A DNA stretch of 64,000 bases, taken from positions 62,001 to 126,000 of the forward strand of contig CAWCEN010000004.1 in the NCBI GenBank assembly GCA_963794605.1. Direction: 5' to 3'. Of this stretch, positions 58,148-64,000 are shown one piece after another (the stretch's first letter is position 1; each line of letters begins with the position of its first letter). The position numbers were made by a program, and so were the translations under genes. This DNA comes from VAXT01 sp963794605 (GTDB taxonomy: Bacteria > Actinomycetota > Thermoleophilia > Gaiellales > Gaiellaceae). Below the pieces are notes generated by a model. The model made no database searches and was not told the origin of the DNA. It saw only the letters and a program-made list of their open reading frames with translations.

Positions 58148-59002
58148 TCAATCCTGTAGCCAAAAGAGGCCGACCGTGCCTGGCCCCGCATGCGTTCCGA
58201 CGACCGGGCCGAGCGTCGTCGCGACCTCGATCTCGGCATTCGGACGGAGGTCGCGGACGAGCTCCTCCAAGGTTGCCATTCGCTCGGGCGCTTCGGCGTG
58301 TGCGATACCGACCCGGAGCCCTGGCTCGTCGCTGGTCGCCGCCCTGAACGCGTCCGAGAACTCCTGGATCGCCTTCCGGTTTCCCCGCACGCGCTTGAGG
58401 GGCAGCACCTCGCCGTCCTCGAGCGTGAGGATCGGCTTGATGTGCAGGAGCTGGCCGGCCCAGCCCGCGGCTCGCCCGATCCGTCCCCCGCGTGCGAGGT
58501 ACTCGAGCGTGTCGAGCGTGAAGACCAGGCCCGCGTCGCGCTTGAAATGGGCGACGAGCTCGTCGATCTCCTCGTCGGTCGTCCCCCGCTCGAGGCGCCG
58601 CTGGACGGCGAGCGCGAGCATCGCGATCGCGGCTGAAGCCGTCTCGGTGTCGATCACGCGCACACGCCCGCCGGACTCCTCGCCCGCGCGCAGCGCGCTT
58701 TCGTACGTCCCGGAGAGCTTGGCCGAAACCGTGAACACGAGGATGCGCTCGTGTTCGGCCAGCTCCTGGTAGGCGGCCTTAAAGTCCTGCGGCGTCGGCT
58801 GCGAGGTGGTCGGGAGCTCCTCGGCGGTGCGCAGCCGCTCGTAGAACTCGGCCGGCCCGATGTCGACGTAGTCCCGGTAGCTGTCGGCGCCGAAGCGGAC
58901 GTAGAGGGGGACGACGCGCCAATTCGGGAAGCGCTTCGGCGCATCGGGGAAGTCAGCGGTCGAGTCGAGGACGATCGCCGTGTTCTCGGCGGTTAGCTCC
59001 AC
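58148..59002 (-). CDS. DegV family fatty-acid-binding protein (FakB-like)
   Basis: The 284-residue protein has DegV hallmarks: IVLDSTADFPDAPKRFPNWR, PTTSQPTPQDFKAAYQEL, SAKLSGTYESALRAG and the C-terminal GPVVGTHAGPGTVGLFWL. DegV/FakB proteins hold a fatty acid and present it to FakA kinase for acyl-phosphate formation. FakA is encoded two genes upstream on the same strand. GTG 59002 is one base from the receiver stop, so they are co-transcribed. Confidence 0.85.
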   Translation of the reverse strand: MELTAENTAIVLDSTADFPDAPKRFPNWRVVPLYVRFGADSYRDYVDIGPAEFYERLRTAEELPTTSQPTPQDFKAAYQELAEHERILVFTVSAKLSGTYESALRAGEESGGRVRVIDTETASAAIAMLALAVQRRLERGTTDEEIDELVAHFKRDAGLVFTLDTLEYLARGGRIGRAAGWAGQLLHIKPILTLEDGEVLPLKRVRGNRKAIQEFSDAFRAATSDEPGLRVGIAHAEAPERMATLEELVRDLRPNAEIEVATTLGPVVGTHAGPGTVGLFWLQD

Positions 59003-59003
59003 G

Positions 59004-59384
59004 TCAAGGGTGGCCAGCGGCCTTGAGAATCGCCTCGATGATCGTGTCGAGGTGCTCGTCCTTGGTCAGGCACGCGACGGCGCCCGCCTCGAACAGGGCA
59101 TCGATCTCGCGCAGGTTGGCCGAGGCCGTGAGGCAAATCACCGCGACGTCCGGGCAAGCGGCACGCAGCGCCTTCGTCGCCTCGACGCCGTCGAGGGCGG
59201 GCAGCCGGAAGTCCATCACGACCACGTCCGGGTCGAGCTGCACGCAGAGGTCGGCGACCTTCGACCCGTCCCCGACCGAGCCGACGACGTCGATATCCGA
59301 GCGCAGCCCGAGCAGGAGCTCGAGAGCCTCTCGGAACACGTCGTTGTCCTCGACCAGGGCTACCCGGACCGGCGCGGCGGACAC
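59004..59384 (-). CDS. Single-domain response regulator
   Basis: The 126-residue protein is a receiver domain alone: acidic pair Asp13/Glu12 (VEDND), phosphorylation site Asp58 (VVVMDFRLP), Thr86 (LTASA) and Lys108 (CLTKDEH). It has no DNA-binding domain, so the signal output is through protein contact. The NarL/FixJ-like sequence suggests derivation from a two-domain regulator. TAGAGT (forward 59391-59396) lies 6 bases before the GTG. The sensor kinase is not adjacent; one large kinase is elsewhere in the window. It sits between fatty acid kinase parts. Confidence 0.82.
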   Translation of the reverse strand: MSAAPVRVALVEDNDVFREALELLLGLRSDIDVVGSVGDGSKVADLCVQLDPDVVVMDFRLPALDGVEATKALRAACPDVAVICLTASANLREIDALFEAGAVACLTKDEHLDTIIEAILKAAGHP

Positions 59385-59417
59385 GTGAGCACTCTAGGGA
59401 ACTACTCGGCCGACACC

Positions 59418-59491
59418 AAGGCGCCGCTTGCGGTGCCGACCCTCAGGACACGCGGGCTGAGCCCGCGTGTCCGTCTGAACTGATCGGTCGA
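59418..59491 (+). repeat. Modular repeat family C, copy 3
   Basis: AAGGCGCCGCTTGCGGTGCC, then a hairpin around CGCGGGCTGAGCCCGCG, and the tail CCGTCTGAACTGATCGGTCG. It lies in the 119-base gap between the receiver start and the FakA stop. Its tail matches copy 2 almost exactly while the hairpin differs. Confidence 0.75.
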
Positions 59492-59503
59492 TCCCTTCGA
59501 GGA

Positions 59504-61042
59504 TCACTCTGCGGCTACAAGGAGCGGGTAGTGGGGCTGGCCGCCCGGATGGACTTCCAGCTCGAGGTCCGGGTGCTGCTCCGCGACTCGGGCAAGTAGC
59601 GGGCCGAGCTCGGGCTCGTCCTCGCCGGTGATAAGGATCAGGACGTCGCGTGGCTCAGCGAGCAGACGCTCGACGACCGAGGCCGCGACGGTGTCGAAGC
59701 TCGTTCCGCCCGCGACCGGGTCGCCGCCGACGAGACCGAGGTAGGCGCCGCGCTCGACCTGGAAGCCGTCGACGCTGACCGCTCTCGACGCAACGGTGAC
59801 GCCGCCGGTCGCGATCGCGGCAGCAGCGTCCACCATCGCGCTCGCGTTGACCTCCGCATCGCCGACCGGGTCGTAGGCGAGCATGGCGCCGAGGCCCGCC
59901 TGGAGTGAGCTCGACGGAACGACGTGGACGGGCACGTTCGCGAGCCGAGCCGCCTGGCGCGCGGCGAGGACGACGTTGTCGTTGTTCGCGAGCACGACGG
60001 CTTCCGGCGCCTGCGTGCTCTCGATCGCCTCCAGCAACTCCTCCGTCGACGGGTTCATCGTCTCGCCGCCGTCGACGATCCCGCTCGCGCCCATGCTCTC
60101 GAACAGGCGCCGGTTCCCCTCGCCGGTCACCACGGCGACGATCGCAGTCCGTCGATCGTCCGGGCCCGGCTGAGAGAGCCGCTCTTCACGCTGGGCGCTC
60201 TGGAGGTGCATGTTCGCGATCTCGACGCGCTCGATGACGCCCATCGCCGTGCCCGCACGCAGCGCAGAGCCGGGGTCGTCGGTGTGGACGTGCGCCTTGA
60301 GGGCGGTCGCGTCGCCGACCACGAGCAGCGAGTCGCCGAGCGGGTCGAGCTCACGCTCGAGGGCATCGCGTTCGAGGCTCTCGCCCTCGACGACGAAGAC
60401 GGTGCAGTAGCGGTACCGGGAGGCGCCCTGGTGGATCGCATCGGGGGTGAGCGGCACTGCCTCGAGGGGCTCGCGGAGCGGCTCGTCGGAGACATGTGCC
60501 GAGATCCCGCGAAGGATCTCGACCAGCCCCGCGGCGCCCGCGTCGACGACGCCGGCCTTCCTGAGCACGTCGAGCTGCTCCTGCGTCCGCGCAACCGCTT
60601 CGTCGCCGCGTGCGACGACTGCGTGCAGGAGCTCCGGCAGCTCCTCGTCACGCAGCGACTCCGCCTCGTCGGCGAGCTCGCGGATCACGGTCAGGATCGT
60701 TCCCTCAGCAGGCTCGCGCACCGCGGCCCAGGCCGCGTCAGAGCCGCGCCGCAGCGCCGTGGCGACCGAGCCATCCTCGTCGAAGCCTTCGACGGCGCCG
60801 CGGATGATCTGCGAGAGGATGACCCCCGAGTTGCCTCGCGCTCCGAGCAGCGCGGCGTGGGAGACGTCGGTCTCCCCCGCCTCGAGCGCCTCGCGGACCG
60901 CCCGCACCGTGAGCAGCATGTTCGTCCCCGTGTCGCCGTCGGGCACGGGATAGACGTTGAGGTCGTCGATTCGCGCCCGGTTGCGGGCGAGGGCGCTCTC
61001 CGCCGCACGGGCGAGCTCGAGCACGCTGCCGCGCTCGGTCAT
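59504..61042 (-). CDS. fakA: Fatty acid kinase FakA (DAK2/YloV family)
   Basis: The 512-residue protein has a DhaL-like N-terminal kinase domain (NVYPVPDGDTGTNMLLTVRA and LGARGNSGVILSQIIRG, both nucleotide/metal binding), a middle domain and a C-terminal DegV-like domain (FVVEGESLERDALERELDPL). FakA with ATP phosphorylates fatty acids held by FakB (DegV). ATG 61042 has TATAAA (forward 61049-61054) exactly 6 bases upstream, without a ribosome site, a textbook leaderless layout. The rpmB gene lies upstream, as in many fakA loci. Confidence 0.88.
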   Translation of the reverse strand: MTERGSVLELARAAESALARNRARIDDLNVYPVPDGDTGTNMLLTVRAVREALEAGETDVSHAALLGARGNSGVILSQIIRGAVEGFDEDGSVATALRRGSDAAWAAVREPAEGTILTVIRELADEAESLRDEELPELLHAVVARGDEAVARTQEQLDVLRKAGVVDAGAAGLVEILRGISAHVSDEPLREPLEAVPLTPDAIHQGASRYRYCTVFVVEGESLERDALERELDPLGDSLLVVGDATALKAHVHTDDPGSALRAGTAMGVIERVEIANMHLQSAQREERLSQPGPDDRRTAIVAVVTGEGNRRLFESMGASGIVDGGETMNPSTEELLEAIESTQAPEAVVLANNDNVVLAARQAARLANVPVHVVPSSSLQAGLGAMLAYDPVGDAEVNASAMVDAAAAIATGGVTVASRAVSVDGFQVERGAYLGLVGGDPVAGGTSFDTVAASVVERLLAEPRDVLILITGEDEPELGPLLARVAEQHPDLELEVHPGGQPHYPLLVAAE

Positions 61043-61048
61043 TGGCTG

Positions 61049-61054
61049 TTTATA
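61049..61054 (-). promoter_or_regulatory. Probable -10 element of fakA
   Basis: On the minus strand TATAAA lies 6 bases before the fakA ATG, inside the end of repeat C copy 4 (reads CTTATATAAACAGCCA). No Shine-Dalgarno is present, so transcription probably starts at the ATG. This is one of the closest matches to the -10 consensus in the window. Confidence 0.5.
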
Positions 61055-61114
61055 TAAGACGGACGAACGGGCAAAGCCCGTCCGTCCTCTATGCGGCATC
61101 GCAAGCGATGCCTT
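61055..61114 (-). repeat. Modular repeat family C, copy 4
   Basis: On the minus strand it reads AAGGCATCGCTTGCGATGCC, then a hairpin (GACGGA/TCCGTC and CGGGC/GCCCG, forward 61058-61086), then CCGTCTTA running into the fakA promoter. The first module GGCATCGC/GCGATGCC (forward 61095-61112) is a perfect palindrome. It lies between rpmB and fakA and may terminate rpmB transcription. Confidence 0.75.
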
Positions 61115-61119
61115 GGGCC

Positions 61120-61311
61120 CTAGAGGGCCTTTTCGACCTTGCCGGCCTTCAGGCAACGTGTGCAGACGTACGCGCGAGTCGCGCGCCCGTCGAGGAGCAC
61201 GCGAACGCGCTGAAGATTCGGGTCGAAGCGCCGCTTCGTGGCCACCATCGAATGGCTCCGGCTGTTGCCGAAGGAGGGCTTCTTTCCGCAGACTGCGCAG
61301 ACCTTTGCCAT
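61120..61311 (-). CDS. rpmB: 50S ribosomal protein L28
   Basis: The 63-residue protein begins MAKVCAVCGKKPSFGNSRSH and ends LDGRATRAYVCTRCLKAGKV. It is a zinc-binding L28 type with Cys5, Cys8, Cys50 and Cys53. It is part of the large ribosomal subunit. TACACT (forward 61321-61326) lies 9 bases before ATG 61311. Position next to fakA is common in bacteria. Confidence 0.92.
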   Translation of the reverse strand: MAKVCAVCGKKPSFGNSRSHSMVATKRRFDPNLQRVRVLLDGRATRAYVCTRCLKAGKVEKAL

Positions 61312-61331
61312 GGGCGGAAGAGTGTAGCGAC

Positions 61332-61988
61332 CTAGTGCAAGCCGCCAGCGGCCTGCGCGCGGAGCTGGGAGAAGACGTCGGCCATCTCGAGGGCGGTTCG
61401 GACGGCGTCTGCCGCCCGCTCGATCCGCTCCTCGGCCTGTTCGCGGGTGTCCACTGTGAGAACGCCGAACGAAACCGGGACGCCCGTCTCGAGCGCGGCC
61501 AACTGGAGCCCGCTCGCCGCTTCGCTCGCAACGTAGTCGAAGTGCGGCGTCTCGCCGCGGATCACGCAGCCGAGCGCGACCACGCAGGCGTAGCGCCGAG
61601 TCTTCGCGAGCGCCATCGCGGCCAGCGGGAGCTCGAACGCGCCCGGGACCGGCATGACCACGATCGACTCGCGTGTGACGCCGACCTCCTCGAGCTCCTC
61701 GAGCGCCCGCTCGAGCAGGCGGTTCGTGATCTCGCCGTTGAAGCGGCTGACGACGACCGCCACGGCGCGGCGCCCATCGACGCCGCCGGAGAGGACGCTG
61801 TAGCCGTCCGGGACGCGGAGCTCGCCCTCGGCATGCTGTGCGGCGGGCTCGGCGGGCTCGGCGGGCTCGGCGGGCTCCGGCGCGACGGGCTCGGCAGGCG
61901 CGTCTCCATCGCGGGATTCCTCCTCCTCTTGGGGCGGAGCGTTCAGGTCCCGCAAGCGTGACTCGATCTCGTCGATCCGCTCGCTCAT
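61332..61988 (-). CDS. ribH: 6,7-dimethyl-8-ribityllumazine synthase with N-terminal extension
   Basis: The 218-residue protein contains the lumazine synthase core from about residue 72: VSRFNGEITNRLLERALEEL, MPVPGAFELPLAAMALAK and GCVIRGETPHFDYVASEAAS with the catalytic His, and the ending FGVLTVDTREQAEERIERA. It condenses the ribityl uracil and butanone phosphate. The normal enzyme is about 155 residues; here about 65 extra N-terminal residues are acidic and carry an AEP repeat (EPAEPAEPAEPA). Its ATG overlaps the ribBA stop by 4 bases (ATGA). Confidence 0.9.
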   Translation of the reverse strand: MSERIDEIESRLRDLNAPPQEEEESRDGDAPAEPVAPEPAEPAEPAEPAAQHAEGELRVPDGYSVLSGGVDGRRAVAVVVSRFNGEITNRLLERALEELEEVGVTRESIVVMPVPGAFELPLAAMALAKTRRYACVVALGCVIRGETPHFDYVASEAASGLQLAALETGVPVSFGVLTVDTREQAEERIERAADAVRTALEMADVFSQLRAQAAGGLH

Positions 61989-63244
61989 TCGTCCTTGCCC
62001 TCGGCGAAGCGCAGGTCCTGGTGGTGCAGCCGGTGCCCGAGCTTGTCGCGCTTCGTCTCGAGGTAGCGCCGGTTCTCGGCCGTCGGCTCGGTCTCGATCG
62101 GGACCTGCTCGACGACGGTGAGGCCGAAGCCCTCGATCCCGGTCAGCTTCTTCGGGTTGTTCGTGAGGATGCGGATCGTCGTCAGTCCGAGGTCGGCGAG
62201 GATCTGGTTGCCGATGCCATACTCGCGCGCATCGGCCGGAAGGCCAAGCTCGAGGTTCGCCTCGACCGTGTCGAAGCCTGCCTCTTGCAGCTCGTACGCC
62301 ATGAGCTTGTTCAGGAGCCCGATGCCGCGCCCTTCCTGGGTCATGTACAGAAGAACGCCGCGCTCCTCATCCGCGAGCCGGGCGAGCGCCTGCTCGAGCT
62401 GCTCGCCGCAGTCGCAGCGGAGGGAGTGGAAGACGTCCCCGGTCAGGCACTCCGAGTGGACGCGGACGAGCACGTTCTCGGCTCCGTCAACCTCGCCGCG
62501 GACGAGCGCGATGTGGTGCTTTCCGGACAGCTTCTCGCGGAACGCGATCGCCCGGAACTCGCCGTACGCGGTCGGCAGGTGGACCGAGGTCGTGCGCTCG
62601 ACGAGCTTCTCCGTGCGGCGCCGGTACTCGATCAGGTCGGCAACGGTGATCAGCCTGATGTCGTGTCTCTCGCAGAACCCGGCGAGGTCGGGCACGCGCG
62701 CCATCGTCCCGTCCTCCTTCATCACCTCGCAGACGACGCCCGCGGGATTGAGGCCCGCGAGCCGCGCGAGGTCGACCGCCGCTTCCGTCTGGCCCGCACG
62801 CTGGAGCACACCGCCTCCGCGTGCGCGCAGCGGAAAGACGTGGCCCGGCTGGACGAGGTCGCTCGGGCCCTTCGTCGGGTCGATCGCGACCTGGATGGTG
62901 CGCGACCGGTCCTGTGCGGAGATGCCGGTCGAGACGCCCTCGCGCGCTTCGATCGAGACGGTGAACGCGGTCTGAAGCGGCGTCTCGTTGCGGTCGGCCA
63001 TCTGGCGCAGCCCGAGCTCGTCGCAGCGCTCCTCGGTCAGCGGGAGGCAGATCAGCCCGCGCGCGTGCTTGGCCATGAAGTTGATCGCCTCGGGCGTCGC
63101 GAACTGGGCCGCGATCGTCAGGTCGCCCTCGTTCTCGCGGTCGGCCGCGTCGACGACGATCACGAACTTCCCCTGGCGGATGTCCTCGATCGCGTCCTCG
63201 ATCGTGGCGAATTGACTGGTCTGCTCGGGCGCGGTCTGGGTCAT
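61985..63244 (-). CDS. ribBA: Bifunctional DHBP synthase / GTP cyclohydrolase II
   Basis: The 419-residue protein has a DHBP synthase half (VIVVDAADRENEGDLTIAAQ; RGLICLPLTEERCDELGL; GHVFPLRARGGGVLQRAGQT) and a GTP cyclohydrolase II half (VRVHSECLTGDVFHSLRCDC with zinc Cys residues, MTQEGRGIGLLNKLMAYELQ, GIGNQILADLGLTTIRILTN). It supplies two riboflavin precursors from ribulose phosphate and GTP. ATG 63244 shares a base with the ribE stop (TGATGA). Confidence 0.93.
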   Translation of the reverse strand: MTQTAPEQTSQFATIEDAIEDIRQGKFVIVVDAADRENEGDLTIAAQFATPEAINFMAKHARGLICLPLTEERCDELGLRQMADRNETPLQTAFTVSIEAREGVSTGISAQDRSRTIQVAIDPTKGPSDLVQPGHVFPLRARGGGVLQRAGQTEAAVDLARLAGLNPAGVVCEVMKEDGTMARVPDLAGFCERHDIRLITVADLIEYRRRTEKLVERTTSVHLPTAYGEFRAIAFREKLSGKHHIALVRGEVDGAENVLVRVHSECLTGDVFHSLRCDCGEQLEQALARLADEERGVLLYMTQEGRGIGLLNKLMAYELQEAGFDTVEANLELGLPADAREYGIGNQILADLGLTTIRILTNNPKKLTGIEGFGLTVVEQVPIETEPTAENRRYLETKRDKLGHRLHHQDLRFAEGKDE

Positions 63245-63834
63245 CAGCCCGAAATCGTATCCGGGTCGATCAGTTTCTCGACGTACTTGGCGAGCACGTC
63301 GACCTCGAGGTTGACTTCGTCGGCCGGCTCGAGCGCCCCCAGCGTGGTGATTTCGAGCGTGTGCGGGATGAGCGCGACCTCGAACGCGCCGTCACGAAGG
63401 CCGGCGATCGTGAGTGAGACACCGTCGACCGTGATCGAGCCCTTCTCGACGCAGTAGCGCAGGATCTCGGGCGCGGCCTCGATCCAGACTCGTCCCTTTT
63501 CGACTGACTCGATTCGCCCGAGCGCGTCGACGTGACCCTGGACGAAGTGCCCGCCCAGCGGATCGCCGGCCCGGGTCGCCGTCTCGAGGTTGACCTCGTC
63601 GCCGGTCCCGAGGCGGCCGAGAGTCGTGCGGCTCAGGGTTTCCGGAACCGCGGTCACCGAGAACGTCCCGTTCGAGACCGCCGTCGCGGTCAGGCAGGCA
63701 CCGCTGATGGACACCGAGTCGCCGACCCCGAGTGCCGAAGCCGTTTCCGGCGCGTCGATCTCGAGCCGCCGACCCTCAGCGCTCTCCTCGGTTGAGGCCA
63801 CCCGCCCACGCTCTGTCACGATTCCGGTGAACAT
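63244..63834 (-). CDS. ribE: Riboflavin synthase alpha chain
   Basis: The 196-residue protein is a two-domain riboflavin synthase: MFTGIVTERGRVASTEESAE and SVSISGACLTATAVSNGTFS in the first barrel, GGHFVQGHVDALGRIESVEK bridging, and VDGVSLTIAGLRDGAFEVAL with IPHTLEITTLG in the second. It dismutates lumazine to riboflavin. TAGCCT (forward 63842-63847) lies 7 bases before ATG 63834, so the ribE-ribBA-ribH operon is probably transcribed from there as a leaderless message. No FMN riboswitch sequence fits the 81-base gap. Confidence 0.92.
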   Translation of the reverse strand: MFTGIVTERGRVASTEESAEGRRLEIDAPETASALGVGDSVSISGACLTATAVSNGTFSVTAVPETLSRTTLGRLGTGDEVNLETATRAGDPLGGHFVQGHVDALGRIESVEKGRVWIEAAPEILRYCVEKGSITVDGVSLTIAGLRDGAFEVALIPHTLEITTLGALEPADEVNLEVDVLAKYVEKLIDPDTISG

Positions 63835-63915
63835 TGGAAACAGGCTAGTTCAGGTGCCGTTTGCGCCGCGGTCAGCGGCGAAAATGCGAGCGTCGCCGTC
63901 AGGCGGTGCCAGCCG

Positions 63916-64000
63916 CTATTCGGCAAGTGCCAGCGCCTCCAAGGTCTCGCGGGCCACCATCTCCAGCTCGCCACGCTTCCCCGGGGCAGCGTTTCTCAGG
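63916..64000 (-). CDS. C-terminal end of an unidentified protein (partial)
   Basis: At the window edge the minus strand reads LRNAAPGKRGELEMVARETL, then EALALAE and TAG (forward 63916-63918). The 27 visible residues are helical. Upstream sequence is beyond the window, so the family cannot be named; it is on the same strand as the riboflavin genes and ends 81 bases before ribE. The 81-base gap holds only the ribE promoter candidate. Confidence 0.5.
   Translation of the reverse strand, partial: LRNAAPGKRGELEMVARETLEALALAE

Noticed and set aside
63835..63915. FMN riboswitch before the riboflavin genes
   Set aside because: The 81-base gap is too short and lacks the conserved aptamer blocks (AGGGnG, CCCnACnGGCGGT).
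1..64000. tRNA, rRNA, CRISPR array, prophage or intact insertion sequence
   Set aside because: Looked for cloverleaf-like segments, direct-repeat arrays, and transposase or integrase motifs and found none; small RNAs cannot be excluded by eye.

Overview
The window is 64 kb of high-GC bacterial chromosome, densely packed with genes on both strands and with many GTG and TTG starts. The gene content is actinobacterial: a primary sigma-70 factor next to a long Lhr helicase, an E1-like enzyme paired with a JAMM protease, MeaB, a stand-alone LigD-type polymerase, a zinc-ribbon L28 protein and large class III cyclase/AAA/TPR regulators. A deep-branching actinobacterium (Thermoleophilia-like) is my best inference, but no rRNA or marker comparison was possible. 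I see no tRNA, rRNA, CRISPR array, prophage or intact insertion sequence.

Layout. 1-7.7 kb: a lipoprotein, a cupin, a YdhR-like protein, a DapA-like aldolase with a flavin oxidase, then an enoyl-CoA hydratase, a transporter and a biotin carboxylase that look like branched-chain acyl-CoA catabolism, and a broken beta-propeller gene. 7.7-13.8 kb: leucyl aminopeptidase coupled to an acyl-CoA dehydrogenase whose 3' end is duplicated around a hairpin repeat, two secreted proteins, and a persulfide dioxygenase-rhodanese fusion with a GNAT enzyme. 13.8-20.5 kb: a coupled minus-strand run of MFS transporter, meaB, ilvA and an 1109-residue adenylate cyclase/AAA/TPR protein. 20.6-25.6 kb: a B12-binding radical SAM enzyme, hisC, a GNAT enzyme and gamma-glutamyltransferase. 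25.7-31.8 kb: a polytopic membrane protein, ftsZ with a long N-terminal tail overlapping parA, an unrecognised 414-residue protein and a Nei/Fpg glycosylase. 31.8-40.4 kb: the Lhr helicase and a tightly packed nucleotide/repair-flavoured operon (HIT-like, P-loop kinase, HhH-GPD, tandem Nudix, secreted protein). 40.3-46 kb: a class V aminotransferase, then a coupled methyltransferase, LigD polymerase and FAD oxidoreductase set, and a second acyl-CoA dehydrogenase. 46-52.6 kb: a large PAS/GAF histidine kinase flanked by two similar VOC proteins, a YtcJ-like amidohydrolase and an M20 dipeptidase. 52.8-57.7 kb: the primary sigma factor, a TPR protein, and a rhodanese-E1, JAMM protease and flavin oxidase operon. 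57.7-64 kb: a secreted cupredoxin, a fatty-acid-kinase-like group (DegV, receiver protein, FakA), rpmB, and the riboflavin genes ribH, ribBA and ribE.

The genes group into functional neighbourhoods: acyl-CoA/biotin metabolism, sulfur-carrier chemistry, fatty-acid kinase, DNA repair and nucleotide sanitation, and flavin synthesis. Many neighbours share 1-30 bp overlaps (ATGA, GTGA, TGATGA), which suggests translational coupling.

Two features run through the whole window. First, many genes have a TAnnnT hexamer 6-10 bases before the start codon and no Shine-Dalgarno, as expected for leaderless mRNAs. Second, there are at least four families of small palindromic repeats. Several sit at 3' ends of genes, and some have been absorbed into reading frames (meaB tail, Lhr interior, oxidase tail).
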